A stretch of 64,000 nt of DNA, from NCBI GenBank assembly GCA_018398815.1, contig CM031628.1:8250474-8314473 (forward strand). The letters run 5' to 3'. The stretch's first letter is position 1; every line of letters starts with the position of its first letter. A program made the translations under genes and the position numbers. The DNA comes from Conus ventricosus (taxonomy: Eukaryota; Mollusca; Gastropoda; Neogastropoda; Conidae). This document shows, one piece after another, positions 46,571-60,900 of this stretch. The notes beneath the pieces were generated by a model, which was not told the DNA's origin, searched no databases, and saw only the letters and a list, made by a program, of their open reading frames with translations.

Positions 46571-47765
46571 AATCAGTTATAAACCAATGAGGTAAATAAG
46601 CTAACAATCAGTTATAAACCGATGAGGTAAATGACCTGAACAATCAGTTATAAACCAATGAGGTAAATAAGCTAACAATCAGTTATAAACCAATGAGGTA
46701 AATAAGCTAACAATCAGTTATAAACCAATGAGGTAAAGGACCTGAACAACCAATGATAAAAAAATGAGGTAAATGACCTAACAATCAGTTATAAACCAAT
46801 GAGGTAAATGACCTGAACAATCAGTTATAACCCAATGAGGTAAATGACCTGAGCAATCAGTGATAAACCAATGAGGTAAATGACCTGAACTATCAGTGAT
46901 AAACCAATGAGGTAAATGACCTAACAATCAGTTATAAACCAATGAGGTAAATGACCTGAACAATCAGTTATAACCCAATGAGGTAAATGACCTAACAATC
47001 AGTTATAAACCAATGAGGTAAATGACCTGAACAGTCAGTGATAAACCAATGAGGTAAATGACCTAACAATCAGTGATAAACCAATGAGGTAAACGGCCCT
47101 AACAATCAGTTGTAAACTAATGAGGTAAACGACCTAACAATCAGTTGTAAACTAATCAGGTGAATGACCTGAACAATCAGTTATAAACCAATAAGGTAAA
47201 TGACCTGGACAATCAGTTATAAACCAATGAGGTAAATGACCTAACAATCAGTTATAAACCAATAAGGTAAATGACCTGGACAATCAGTTATAAACCAATG
47301 AGGTAAATGACCTGAACAATCAGTTATAAACCAATGAGGTAAATGACCTGAACAATCAGTGATAAACCAATGAGGTAAATGACCTAACAATCAGTGATAA
47401 ACCAATGAGGGAAATGACCTGAAACAATCAGTGATAAACCAATGAGGTAAATGACCTAACAATTAGTTAATGATGTAAATGACCTAACAATCAGTTATAA
47501 ACTAATGAGGTAAATGACCTAACAATCAGTTGTAAACTAATCAGGTGAATGACCTGAACGATCAGTTATAAACTAATGTGGTAAATGACCTGGACAATCA
47601 GTTATAAACCAGTGAGGTAAACAACTTAACAATTAGTTATAAACCAATTAGGTAAAGGACCTGAACAATCAGTTATAAACCAATGAAGTAAATGACCTGA
47701 ACAATCAGTTATAAACTAGTGAGGTAAATCACCTAACAATCAGCTATAAACTAATGAGGTAAAAT
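46571..47765. repeat. 36-bp minisatellite, second block
   Basis: This block continues the array at 39195-40562 and is interrupted by LINE copies 1 and 2. Its units are regular, with variants TGATAAACC and TGTAAACTAATCAGG clustered around 47100-47560, which shows local spreading of variants. Confidence 0.95.
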
Positions 47766-47958
47766 AAGATAAGATAAGATAATGTTGCTTATAGCCCAGC
47801 CGACCGCAAGGAGCCACATCAGGGCTGTCACCACGTTAAAATCAACTCACCAGTCATTAAAAAAAAAAAAAAAAAAAACAACTTTCACACATCTCGTTAA
47901 ATGACATCGTCTGCAAACGCACCAGAAACTTTGTTAAAAATCTTTCTGCCGTAAAATC

Positions 47959-50900
47959 TTAAATCAGATGAAAAATGTTAATCTCTCTCAAAAACTCAAG
48001 GATCACGTCAGGCGGGACATCCCTGAACAGGATCCTCATGGACTCTGCCGTAAAATGTTTGTGTCTCACATCGTGCAAGTCCCAACACTCTAAAAGAACA
48101 TGTTTCATTGTGAGTGGCGCATGACATGGAATGCACCACGGAGCTTCTTCACTCTTTAAAAGGTAAGAATGGTAAAATACGAATGGCCGGTGTGCAGCCG
48201 GCACAGAACCGTTTCCTCTTTACGACCACCCGACGTAGATGGGAGGAAGTCTTTAAGGTTTGGAACGGATCTGAAAGAGTTTGTTATTCGTCTGTGTGTT
48301 CCAATCCTCCTCCAGAGGTCTCTCACATAATCGTTAATTTTGGGTTTCACATCTGAGCAGGGGATATAAGTTTTGGGACAGTTTCTCTATTGTGGCGTTC
48401 TTGCTAAACGATCAACCATTTCGTTCCCGCCGATGCCAACATGGCCAGGAACCCAAGCAAGAGTAATGTTGTAACCATCCGCCTTCAACTTGCTAAAAAA
48501 GTTCAAAAAAAAGTAAAAGTTCTGGATGCTAAAGGGTTTGGGCGGCCAGCTATGGCCTCCAAAGCTGACAGCGAATCCGACAGAACCAGAAAGTCCCTCT
48601 TCGAAGAAGGGGGAGATTATCTTCAAAGCCAGTATACAGCAGTAAGTTCAGCAGAATAGACAGAAGCATCTGAATGTATATGTCCAACAATATCTGAGAA
48701 GGAGCCCCAGGGCAGTAGGCTGCACAGGCCACTCCATCCTCAGATTTGGGAACCGTCAGTGAAAACTTTTTGATAGGATGGGAATTTGGAACGGGAGCTC
48801 AGCATACAAAGCCTTGTACGCCAGAGAGCTGGTAGACTCTTTACGGAAAGCTGCAAGATCGAAACGAATCTCTGGTGTAAAAAAGGTCCATGGAGGTTGA
48901 TCCGGAAACTTGGAAAAATCGGAAACTACTCCCAGATCTATACCTGCATTCCGCACGTGAGGCTGCATACGAAGCCCAAACGGCGGAATACATTTCGGGT
49001 TATTTTCAAACTTACTTTGGAACGGAGGGTCAAAGACACAGTCATAGGCAGGATTCTGCGGTTCTGAGAACAGTCGGATGTAATAATTCAAAGACAGTTT
49101 CAGCCTGCGGTTGGACAGTGAAGGTTTACCCGCCTCTGCGTACAGGCTGTACACAGGGGGGGTGCGGAACGCTCCAAGACAGAGACGAAGCCCTTGATGG
49201 TGGATAGGGTCCAAGAGTTTGAGGTAAGATGATCTTGCGGAGCCGTACACAGCAAACCGTAGTCCAGTTTGGAACGGACCAGGGCTCTGTAGAGGTGCAA
49301 CAAAGTTTTCTTATCAGCGCCCCAGTCGGTGTGTGTGCTACGACCCGCAGAATATTCAGTGCCTTTTGGAAAAGCAGTTTGAGGTTTTTAATATGGCTGA
49401 GAAAGTTAAGTTTTTGGTCAAAAATGACTCCCAGAAATTTGGCCTCTTTAACAGCTGGAATGGGAGATTTCCCTACTTGAAGTTCCGGATCTGGAAAAAA
49501 ACTGACGGAAATTATGGAAGTGAATACCTGGGTTTTTGTAGCAGAAAAGGTGAAACCGTTTTCATCCGCCCACTGATGGATTTTATCTACGCAAAGCTGG
49601 AGCCTGCGCTGGACACTCGGGTACAGGCTTCCAGTTGCGTAGACAGCAAAATCATCCACAAACAATGAGCAGTCTGAACCCTGCTGAACTGATTGAACAA
49701 TGTTGTTGATCTTAATTACTAAAGAGGGCAGGAGATAGTATGCTCCCCTGTGGAACACCCAACTCCTGCTCGTGGACATCAGAGAGAGTGGTGCCAACCC
49801 GGACCTGAAACTGTCGTTCTGCCAAAAAATTTTGAATAAAAAGCGGAAGATGACCTCGAAAACCCAGATCGTGGAGATCATGAAGTATCCCCGACTTCCA
49901 GGTGGTATCGTAGGCCTTCTCCAAGTCAAAGAAAATTGCCACTGCATGCTGTTTGTTCAGAAAGGCGTTCCGAAGTGTAGATTCCAGACGAATCAAATGG
50001 TCAACGGTAGTCCGATGTTTGCGGAAACCACACTGTTCTTTCGCCCAAAAGGCCATGGGTTTCAAGTTTCCACATGAGCTAGCATTGACCTTTTTTTCCA
50101 TCAATTTACAAACACAGCTGGTCAAAGCTATGGGACGGTAATTTGAAGGATTAGAAAGATCTTTTCCAGGTTTGGGGATGGGAATAATAAGGGCTTTTCG
50201 CCAAGAGGGTGGAAAAAAACCTGTAGTCCACACATGGTTGTAGACCTGTAGCAGTATGTTCAGACCTTCTAGCGGAAGATGTTTCAACAGCTGATAATGG
50301 ATTTCATCTATTCCTGGAGAGGAATCGCTGCAAGAAAGCAAGGCAGATTTCAGCTCGTTTAACGTGAAAGGAAGATTGTAGTCTTCCATGTTGTCGGACG
50401 AAAAGTTGCAGGTGATTTTTCTTTTAGGGCTTTGTATTTGACAAAAGTGGCAGATTTATTAGAAGAGGAGGAATTCTTTTCAATGGTTGAAGCAAGCAAT
50501 TAGCAACTGCTTTCTTCTCTGTTATTAAAGAATCCGAAAACTTGAGATGGTTCACAGTGGGACAGGTGTTCTTCCCTTTGATTTTCTTAATGATGTTCCA
50601 CACTTTTTTCTTGGAAGTTTTTGATGTCAGCCTGGAGCAGAAGCTTCTCCAGGACCGACGTTTACCGATTTTAAAGTGTGTCTAGATTTAGCACGGAGTT
50701 TTTGATGGGCTCGAGCGTTGGGACCCGAAGGTCGTTGGTACACTGACGCGGGAGCCCGTTTTCTAACTTTGGAAATTTGTTGGCAGTCTGAATCAAACCA
50801 GGGTGTTTTTGGCATTTGAAGTTTATCGGAAGACACTGGAATACAAGCTTTAGCACACTTGATCACAGTGTTAGTCAGTGATTCAGCTGGGTCCGGACTC

Positions 50901-51662
50901 TGAAGAAAGTCAGTGTCCTGGAATTCTTTAGAAATAGTGGTTGCAAATAGATCCCAGTTTGCTTTCTTGTAATTTAGATGTTGAGAGACAGAGACGTGTT
51001 CAGTTATGACGGGTTGTAGTAAGACAGGGGAAATGGTCACTTCCGTGCAGATCGTCATGGACAGACCACTCATAGTCCAGGACCAGCGAGGGGTCACAAA
51101 CCGACAAATCTAAACACGAAAGTGAACCTGTGGAAGAGTGGAGGTAAGTTGCAGATCCGTCGTTCAGACAACACAAATCCAAATCCGAAAGGACATCCTC
51201 AATCAGCAGACCTCTGGATGACGTACCGGCACTACCCCAAAGAGGGTTGTGACCGTTAAAGTCACCCCAACAGCAAAAAAGGTCAGGAAGTTCTCTTATC
51301 AGACTGACAAGGTCCTGACGACAAACCGGGACAGAAGTGAGAGATAAAGGGAACAGATTGTCACAGTCTTGTGGAGAGTGACTCTCGCAGCTACAGCCTG
51401 AAGGGAGGTAGACAGAGCGACAGGACTATACAACAGAGTTTTGTGTAGGAGAAGGGCAACACCGCCCGACAGTCCCAACCCTGGATGGTTGTGCATGTTT
51501 TGAAAGAACATTAAAGCCAGAAAGAGTAAAGGTCTTCTGGCTTTGAATTTGAGTTTCCTGAAGAGCCACGACGGAAGGTTTTATAGATCGACACAGAAGC
51601 TGTAACTCCTCAAAGTTGGAATTTAGTCCACGGATATTCCAATGGGATATTGTACTATCCAT
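47959..51662 (-). pseudogene. LINE copy 2 ORF2, frame-broken
   Basis: The domain order is the same as in copy 1. The RT catalytic LFVDDFAVYATG is intact here, as are FFDLEKAYDTTW and WVPGHVGIGGNEMVDRLA. The copy is interrupted by a handful of single-base indels and reads through in pieces (50389-49712, 49947-49126, 49250-48756, 48626-48387 and others). Confidence 0.9.
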
Positions 51663-51688
51663 GGTGCAGAGGGCGAAAAGGAGAGAAA

Positions 51689-52857
51689 TCAGGTCATCTC
51701 CTCCTCAACGTCTGCTTCTAATGGAGTGAATTTATTTTGAAGTTTCACTGAACTGTGTTGTTTCTTCAGACCTGCTGGCAGACTTGCCAACAGGCGAAGA
51801 AGGTCTGGATTTGGGAGACGGTGGAGGTTTCTTCCCATCTCCACCATCTCCACACTGGGTGGAACTCCCTTGCCCGCACGGTCACTGGACAGAGGAGTTC
51901 GAGGGGGGGATTGCTGGTTTTTTAATCTGCCCAGCAGCAGATGTTGTAGACTGCTGGGGGAGTCTGAGGGGTGGCGGATTTTTTGCCTCCACCAGGGGCA
52001 TTCACTGTGGTTTGGGAGGTGGTGGACCTGCTTCCACCAGAGCCGACAGTTCTTCCTTGTGTTTTGAAAGATAAATTCATCAGTCTGGCAGCAGACTGAC
52101 CGAGTGGATACTTTCTTTACGGCCGAAGCATACGAAGATGCTGTGGGCGTCTGACTGCCCACAACCTGTTTACGGGCCTCAAAAAGGAGATTTTCTTTTC
52201 AGTTTTAATTCGTTGGATAGTGGATTCCTGAATCCAAAGAGGGCAGTTTCGTGAAGAGGAGGGATGGTCGCCACCGCAGTTGGCACAATGTGCCGGATCT
52301 TTGCACGGCCCATCATGGGTTGCCTTGCAGCAAACACCGCACACCTCCTGCCCAGAACAGCGGTCTCTGACATGTCCAAACCTCTGGCACCGGAAGCATC
52401 TCAAAGGGGACGGGACATACAGTGAACACGGACGTTCAGGTATCCAACTTTGATGACCGGGGCAGCACAGGGTTGCAGAAGGTCAGAAAGAGGGTGTTGG
52501 TGGCCACTCTCTCTGCACCTTTCTTGACTGTCACCCTGCGCACCTCCGTCACACCCTGGGACGCCAGTTCCGTTTTTATTTCTGCCTCTGAGACACCCTA
52601 GATCTCTGCAGCGAATCACACCTTTGGATGAATTTAACTGTTTGTGGGGAGTCACCCTGATCTCCCTATCCAAATAATTTTGTTGCCCTCAACAGCTGTT
52701 CGGATTGTTTTCTTGATCGACATTGAACCAGAAACGAACCATTCCTCAACCTTTTGACGGACTGAGGGTCACCTGCTAAGCCTTGAAAGCCCTTTTGGAT
52801 AGCAAAAGGGCTCAGAGCGGAAAGGGGTCTTTCCTGCTCTGTCCCTTCTACCACGAG
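51689..52857 (-). pseudogene. LINE copy 2 ORF1, frame-broken
   Basis: It contains GFQGLAGDPQSVKRLRNGSF, the knuckles RCFRCQRFGHVRDRC and CANCGGDHPSSSRNC, and the DVEEEMT end. The position of the copy 1 start ATG is changed here (GTA in place of ATG near 52855), so translation from that site is lost. Confidence 0.88.
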
Positions 52858-53037
52858 CCAGGAAGCCCAGAAACCTGTTCTCTGTCGTACCTCCGTGTCA
52901 GAATCGCTTTCAGAATAACGGTTTCCCCCGAAATAGGGGATGCTGTTTTCCTCTTCCTTTTGGGGGGGATGTTTTTTGATAAAGCCATGTTTAGTTTAGT
53001 ATGTTTCATCTCTCCCTTACCCACCCACCTTGGAGTC

Positions 53038-53428
53038 CTAATGAGGTAAAATGACCTGAACAATCAATTACAAACCAATGAGGTAAATGACCTAACAATC
53101 AGTTATAAACCAATGAGGTAAAGGACCTGGACAATCATGTTATAAACCAATGAGGTAAATGACCTGAACAATCAATTACAAACCAATGAGGTAAATGACC
53201 TAACAATCAGTTATAAACCAATGAGGTAAATGACCTGAACAATCAGTTATAAACCAATGAGGTAAATGACCTAACAATCAGTTATAAACCAATGAGGTAA
53301 ATGACCTGAACAATCAGTTATAAACCAATGAGGTAAATGACCTAACAATCAGTTATAAACCAATGAGGTAAATGACCTAACAATCAATTACAAACCAATG
53401 AGGTAAATGACCTAACAATTAGTTATAA
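53038..53428. repeat. 36-bp minisatellite, third block
   Basis: About eleven regular units lie between LINE copies 2 and 3. They alternate GACCTGAAC and GACCTAAC versions, a two-unit higher-order pattern. Confidence 0.95.
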
Positions 53429-56400
53429 AGATAAGATAAGATAATGTTGCTTATAGCCCAGCCGACCGCAAAGGGCCACATCAGGGCTGTCAACCACGTT
53501 AAAATCAACTCACCAGTCATTTAAAAAAAAAAAAAAAAAAAAAAAAACAACTTTCACACATCTCGTTAAATGACATCGTCTACAAACGCACCAGAAACTT
53601 TGTTAAAAATCTTTCTGCCGTAAAATCTTAAATCAGATGAAAAATGTTAATCTCTCTCAAAAACTCAAGGATCAGTCTGAGGCGGGACATCCTGAACAGG
53701 ATCTTCATGGACTCGCTGTAAAATGTTTGTGTCTCACATCGTGCAAGTCCCAACACTCTAAAAGAACATGTTTCATTGTGAGTGGCGCATGACATGGAAT
53801 GCACCACGGAGCTTCTTCACTCTTTAAAAGGTAAGAATGGGTAAAATACGAATGGCCGTGTGCAGCCGGCACAGAACCGTTCCTCTTTACGACCACCCGA
53901 CGTGGATGGGAGGAAGTCCTTAAGGTTTGGACGGATCTGAAAGAGTTTGTTATTCGTCTGTGTGTTCCAATCCTCCTGCCAGAGGTCTCTCACATAATCG
54001 TTAATTTTGGGTTTCACATCTGAGCAGGGGATATAAGTGTTGGACAGTTTCTCTCTTGTGGCGTTCTTGGCTAAACGATCAACCATTTCGTTCCCGCCGA
54101 TGCCAACATGACCAGGAACCCAAGCAAGAGTAATGTTGTAACCGTCCGCCTTCAACTTGCTAAAAAGTTCAAAAAAAAGTAAAAGTTCTGGATGCTGAAG
54201 GTTGCAGCCAGCTATGGCCTCCAAAGCTGACAGCGAGTCCGACAGAACCAGAAAATCCCTCTTCGAAGAATGTGAAATTATCTTCAAAGCCAGTACCAGA
54301 GCAGTAAGTTCAGCAGAATAGACAGAAGCATCGGAATGGATATGTTCCAACAGTATCTGAGAAGGAGCCCCAGGGCAGTAGGCTGCACAGGCCACTCCAT
54401 CTTCAGACTTGGAAAACCGTCAGTGAAAACTTTTTGATAGGATGGGAATTTCGAACAGAGCTCAGCATACAACGCCTTGTACGCCAGAGAGCTGGTAGAC
54501 TCTTTACGAAAAGCTGCAAGATCGAAATCAATCTCTGGTGTGAAAAAGGTCCACGGAGGTTGATCCGGAAACTTGGAAAAATCCGACACAACTCCTAGGT
54601 CTAGACCTGCATTCCGCACGTGAGGCTGCATACGAAGACCAAACGGCGGAATACAGTTAGGGTTGGTTTCGAATTTGTTTTGAAACTGAGGGTCAAAGAC
54701 ACAGTCATAGGCAGGATTCTGCGGTTCTGAGAACAGTCGGATGTAATAATTCAAAGACAGTTTCAGCCTGCGGTTGGACAGTGAAGGTTCACCCGCCTCT
54801 GCGTACAGGCTGTACACAGGGGTGGTGCGGAACGCTCCAAGACAGAGACAAAGCCCTTGATGGTGGATAGGGTCCAAGAGTTTGAGGTAAGATGATCTTG
54901 CGGAGCCGTACACAGCACAACCGTAGTCCAGTTTGGAACGGACCAGGGCTCTGTAGAGGTGCAACAAAGTTTTCTTATCAGCCCCAGTCGGTGTGTGCTA
55001 CGACCCGCAGAATATTCAGTGCCTTTTGGCAAGCAGTTTTGAGTTTTTAATATGGCTGAGAAAGTTAAGTTTTTGTCAAAAATGACTCCCAAAATTTGGC
55101 CTCTTTAACAGCTGGAATGGGAGATTTCCCTACTTGAAGTTCAGGATCTGGAAAAAACTGACGGAAATTATGGAAGTGAATACACTGCGTCTTTGTTGAG
55201 AAAAGGTAGAAACCGTTTTCATCTGCCCACTGATGGATTTTATCTACGCAAAGCTGGAGCCTGCGCTGGACACTCGGGTACAGGCTTCCAGTTGCGTAGA
55301 CAGCAAAATCATCCACAAACAATGAGCAGTCTGAACCCTGCTGAACTGATTTCACAATGTTGTTGATTTTAATACTAAAGAGGGCAGGAGACAGTATGCT
55401 CCCCTGTGGAACACCCAACTCTGCTCGTGGACATCAGAGAGAGTGGTGCCAACCCGGACCTGAAACTGTCGTTCTGCCAAAAAATTTTGAATAAAAAGCG
55501 GAAGATGACCTCGAAAACCCAGATCGTGGAGATCATGAAGTATCCCCGACTTCCAGGTGGTATCGTAGGCCTTCTCTAAGTCGAAAAAAATTGCCACTGC
55601 ATGCTCTCTGTTCAAAAAAGCGTTCCGAAGTGTAGATTCCAGACGAATCAAATGGTCAACTGTAGACCGATGTTTGCGGAAACCACACTGTTCTTTCGCC
55701 AAAAGGCCATCGTTTCGAGTTTCCACATGAGCCTAGCATTGACCTTTTTTTTCCATCAATTTACAAACACAGCTGGTCAAAGCTATGGGACGGTAGTTTG
55801 ATGGGTTAGAAAGATCTTTTCCAGGTTTGGGAATTGGAATAATGAGGGCTTTCCGCCAAGAAGGTGGAAAGAAACCAGTAGTCCACACATGGTTGTATAC
55901 CTGTAGCAGGATGTTCAGACCTATTTGCGGAAGATGTTTCAAGAGTTGATAATGGATTTCATCTAGACCTGGAGAGGAATCGCTGCAAGAGAGTAAGGCA
56001 GATTTCAGCTCGTTTAACGTGAAAGGAAGATTGTAGTTGTAGTCTTCCATGTTGTCTGACGAAAAGTTTGCAGGGTGATTTTTCTTTAAGGTTTTATTTT
56101 TGACAAAAGTGGTTGATTTGTTAGAAGAGGAGGAATTCTTTTCTATGGTTGAAGCCAGCAGATTAGCAACTGCTTTTTTCTCTGTTATTAAAGAGTCAGC
56201 AAACTTGAGATGGTTCACAGTGGGAACGGTTGTTCTTCCCTTGATTTTTTAATGATGTTCCACACTTTTTTCTTGGAAGTTTTCGACGTCAGCCTGGAGC
56301 AGAAACTTCTCCAGGACCGACGTTTACTGATGTTAAAAGTGTGTCTCGAATTAGCTCGAGTTTCTGATGGGCTCGAGCGTTGGACCCGAAGGTCGATGGT

Positions 56401-57751
56401 ACACATGACGCTGAGCCCGTTTTCTAACTTTGGAAATTTGTTGGCAGTCTGAATCAAACCAGGGGTGTTTTTGGCATTTGAAGTTTATCGGCAGACACTG
56501 GAATACAAGCTTTAGCACACTTGATCACAGTGTTGTCAGTGATTCTGCTGGGTCCGGACTCTGAGAAAATCACGTCCTGGAATGCCTTAGAAATAGTGGC
56601 TGCAAATAGATCCCAGTTTGCTTTCTTATAATTTTAGATGTTGAGAGACAGAGACGTGTTCAGTTATTACAGGTTTGTAGAAGGACAGGGAAATGGTCAC
56701 TTCCGTGCAGATCGTCATGGACAGACCACTCATAGTCCCAGGACCAGCGAGGGGTCACAAACCGACAAATCTAAACACGAAAGTGAACCTGTGGAAGAGT
56801 GGAGGTAAGTTGCAGATCCGTCGTTCAGACAACACAAATCCAAATCCGAAAGGACATCCTCAATTAGCAGACCTCTGGATGACGAACTGACACTACCCCA
56901 AAGAGGATTGTGACCGTTAAAGTCCACCCAACAGCAAAAAAGGTCGAGGAAGTTCACCTATCAGACTGACAAGGTCCTGACGACAAACCGGGACAGAAGG
57001 AGGTAGATAAAGAGAACAGATTGTCACAGTCTTGTGGAGAGTGACTCTCGCAGCTACAGCCTGAAGGGAGGTAGACAGAGCGACAGGACTATACAGCAAA
57101 GTTTTGTGTAGAGAAGGGCAAACACCGCCCGACAGTCCCAACGTGGATGGTTGTGCAGGTTTTGAAAGAATATTAAAGCCAGAAAGATTAAAGGTCTTCT
57201 GGCTTTGAATTTGAGTTTCCTGAAGAGCCACGAGGGAAGGTTTTAGAGATGACACAGAACAGCAGCTCCATCAAAGTTGAATTAAGTCCAACGGATCTTC
57301 CTATGGAATATGTACGATCCATGTGCAGAGGGTGAAAGAGAGAGATCATCATCTCCTCCTCAACTCTGCTGCAATGAGTGAATTTTTGTTTATTTATTTT
57401 CACTGAGTATGTTGTCTACAGGCTGCTTGGCAGACATTGCCAACAGGTGAAGGTGTCTGGATTTGAGACGTGAGTTTCTTCCTCCATCTCCACACACCCT
57501 CCACACCTGGGTTGAACTCCCTTGCCCGCAACGGGCAACTGGACAGAGGAGTTCGAGGGGGTATTGCTGTTTTTTAATCGCCCAGCATCAATGTTGGGGT
57601 AGACTGCGAGCAGTCAGAGGGGTGGGGATTTTTGCTCCACCAGGCAGTCCATTTTGGGTTGAGAGTGGTGGGACCTGCTTCCACCAGAGTTTGACAGTTC
57701 GTACTGCAGTGTCTTCGCAAGCGTAAAGTCATCAGTCCTGACCAGCAACTA
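53429..57751 (-). mobile_element. I-like LINE, copy 3, 5'-truncated within ORF1
   Basis: About 4.3 kb, starting with the AGATAAGATAAG tail next to array sequence and ending at 57751 within ORF1, where copy 4 begins directly. From 53.4 to about 57.25 kb it matches copies 1 and 2 with few indels. The last 500 bp are dense with small indels. No target duplication can be seen on the right because copy 4 abuts it. Confidence 0.92.
53628..57322 (-). pseudogene. LINE copy 3 ORF2, frame-broken
   Basis: Open pieces cover the endonuclease (57255-56917), RT (56218-55352, with FFDLEKAYDTTW), the LFVDDFAVYATG region (55418-55065) and RNase H with the C-terminal part (54967-53817). RNase H contains YSAELTALVLALKI and WVPGHVGIGGNEMVDRLA. 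A few single-base shifts separate the pieces. Confidence 0.9.
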
Positions 57752-57955
57752 GGATAAGATAAGATAAGATAAATTTTGCTTATAGCCCAGCCGACCGCAA
57801 AGGGCCATATCCAGGGCTGTCAACCACTTAAAATCATCTCACCCATCATCTAAAAAAAAAAAATAAAAAAAAAACCCACTTTCATACATCTCATTAAATG
57901 ACATCGTCACAAAACGCACCAGAACTTCTTTAAAAATCTTTCTTCCGTAAAAATC

Positions 57956-60900
57956 TTAATCAGATGAAAAATATTAATCGTCTCCTCAAAAACCAAGGAT
58001 CACATCCGGCGGGAATCCCTGACCATGATCTTCATGGACTCCGCTGTAAAATGTTTTGGTCTCACATCGTGCAAGTCCCACCACTCTAAAAGAACATTTT
58101 CATTGTGAGTGGCGCATGACATGAAAGCACCACGACTTCACACTCTTTAAAAGGTAAGCATAAGGGTAAAATACAATGCCGTGTGCAGCCGGCACAGAAC
58201 CGTTCCACTTTACGACCTCCCGACGTGGATGGGAGGAATCCTTAAGGTTTTGACGGATCTGAAAGAGTTTGTTACTCAGTCTGTGGTGTTCCAAGCCTCC
58301 TCTGCAGAGTCTCTCACATAATCTAAACTTTGGTTTCACATCTGAAACAGGGATATATATGTTGGACAGTTTTCTCTCTGTGGCGTTCTTGGCTAAACGA
58401 TCAACCATTTCGTTCCCGCCGATCCAACATTACGCAGGAACCCATGCTAGAGTAAATGTTTAACCGTGCCGCCTTCCAACTTGCTAGAAAAAGTTCAAAG
58501 AAATCAAATTGATCTGATGCTGAAGGTTGCGGCCTGCTATGGCCTTCCAAAAAGCTGAAAGCGGAACCGACAGCACCAGAAAGTCCACTTTGAAGAATGT
58601 GAGATTCTCTTTCAAAGCCAGTACCAGAGCAGTAAGTTCAGCAAATATACAGAAGCATCTGAATGGATATGTTTCAACAGTATCTGAGAAGCAGCCCCCA
58701 GGCAGTAGGCTGCACAGGCCACTCCCTCTTCCAGACTTGGAACCGTCAAGTGAAAACTTTGTTGATAGGATGGGGAATTTGGAACAGAGCGCAGCAAACA
58801 AAGCCGTGTACGCCAGAGAGCTGGTAGACATCTTTGCGAAAAGCTGCAAAGATCGAAAACGAATCACTCTGGCGTGAAGAAGTCCCGGAGTTGATCCGGA
58901 AACTTAGAAAAATCCCGACACAAACTCCTAGTCTAGACTCAATTCCGCACGTGAGGCTGCATACGAAGACCAAAGCACGCGGAATACTTCGGGGTTGTTT
59001 TCAAACTTACTTGAAGCGGAAGACAAAGACACCAGTCATAGCATGATTCTGCGGTTCTGAGAACCAGTTGGAATAATAATCAAAGACAGTTTCACCTGCG
59101 TTGACAATGAAGTTCACCCCCCTCTGCGTACGGCTGTACACAGGGGAGTGCGGAACTCACCAAGACAGAGACGAAGCCCTTGATGTTGGATAGGGTCTCC
59201 AAGAGTTAGAGTAAGAGGGTCTTGCGGAGCCGTACACAGCACCACCGTAGTCCTAGATTTGGAACGGACCCAAGCTCGTAGAGGTGCAGGGCAGCAAAGT
59301 TTTTCTTATCAGCCCCCAGTCGTTGTGTGCTAACGACCCGCCAGAATATTCAGAGCTTTCTGGCCAAAAGTTTTGAGTTTTTTGATGTTCTGAGAAAGTA
59401 GAGTTTTTTGGTCAAAAATAACACCCCTGAATTTGCTTCTTTTCAACTGGAATGGTGGACTTGTCCAGACGAATTTCAGGATCATCAAAGAATCGACAGA
59501 AAATTGTGGAAATGAATTGACTGATTTGAGGTACGGAAAGGTAAACCCGTTTTCCTCGTCCCACAGTTTGGATCTGTGACGCAGAAGTTGGATCGACGCT
59601 GTACACTGTGGTAAGAAGCTCCAACTGGCATACACGCAAAGTCAGCAACACACAGAGGAGGTCGCGGTGCCCATTCTACCGATTGGCCAATGTCATTTAT
59701 AATAATGCTGATAAGGGCGGAGAAAGGATGCTCCCCTGAGGAACACCCAACTCCTGCCCAGATTTCGAGGTGTGTGTGCCAACACGCTCCTGGAACTGTC
59801 CGAACGCTAAAAGTTTGAATGAACAAGGCAGTGACCCCTAAAACCAAGTCTTGCAGGTCCATGAGACTTCCCTGCTTTCCACTGTGTCGAACGCCTTTTC
59901 GAGTAAAAAAAACACACGTGCTTGCATGTAAACAAAGCAATTGCGGATGGTGGTTATCCAGACGGATTAAGATGGTCAAAACCGACGAGTGTACTTCCGA
60001 AACCGCACTGTTCACTGGCCAAAAAGACCATCGTTTCCACTTCCACACTCAGACGGAGTTGCCATCTATTTCCATCAGCTTACAGAGGCAGCTGGTCAGA
60101 GCGAATTGGCGATAGTTGGAAGGGTTGTAAGTTCCTTTTCCAGGCTTTGGATGGGAATGATCAGGGCTTTCCTGCCAGAGGGCGGAAAGACCCTGAGTCC
60201 AGATATGTTATAGACTGAGACGAGTCCTGAAGACAGCATTCCGGAAAATGTTACACGGAACCTGATAATGAATGTCATCCAGACCAGGGGCAGAATCGTG
60301 CAGGTTTCTAAGGCTGATTTTGAGTTCAACGATTGAAAAAGGAAGAGTATAGGTTTCAGAGTGTCTGTGTGAAAATTGTAATAGGATTATCTCTCTAACC
60401 TCGTTTTTCATAAAAAGACTGCAAGATTTTATTTGAAGAAGAGGAGTTCTGTTGGATGGTGGAGGCCAACAGATTGCAACAGCTGTTTGTCAGTGATTCA
60501 GAGCAATCAGAATTTCAATGATGATGGAGGGGTGGTGTCTTTCTTTTCTTCCTTTGATTTTTCTAATGATGTTCCAAAACTTTTTTCTTTGGAAGTTTTA
60601 GATGTCAGCCCTGAGCAAAGTTTCTCCATGACCGATCGTTTACTGATTTGAACATGTTGTCCCCTCGATTGTCGCACGGAGTTTTCTGATGGGACCTCAT
60701 AGCGGTTGGACCTGAAAAGGTCGTTGGTATAAACCCGACCTGAGCCTGTTTGCGAAACTTTTGAAATTTGTTGGCAGTCTGAATTGACCAGGTAGTTTAT
60801 GCAGTTGAAGTTTATCGGAAGACCACTGGAAATACAAGCTTTAGCACACTTATCACGGAGTTAGACAGTGAATTCCTGCTGGGTCTGGAACTCTAAAAAA

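Larger units (their letters stand above)
47766..53037 (-). mobile_element. I-like LINE, copy 2, 5'-truncated
   Basis: About 5.27 kb, closely similar to copy 1, truncated just upstream of ORF1. It is flanked by a 15-bp direct repeat, CTAATGAGGTAAAAT (47751-47765 and 53038-53052). The extra A compared with the usual GAGGTAAATG of the array appears on both sides, so this is a true target-site duplication. Confidence 0.95.

Noticed and set aside
57752..57775. Telomere-like or satellite repeat (GATAA units)
   Set aside because: The units recur only at the 3' ends of the LINE copies and form their tandem tail.
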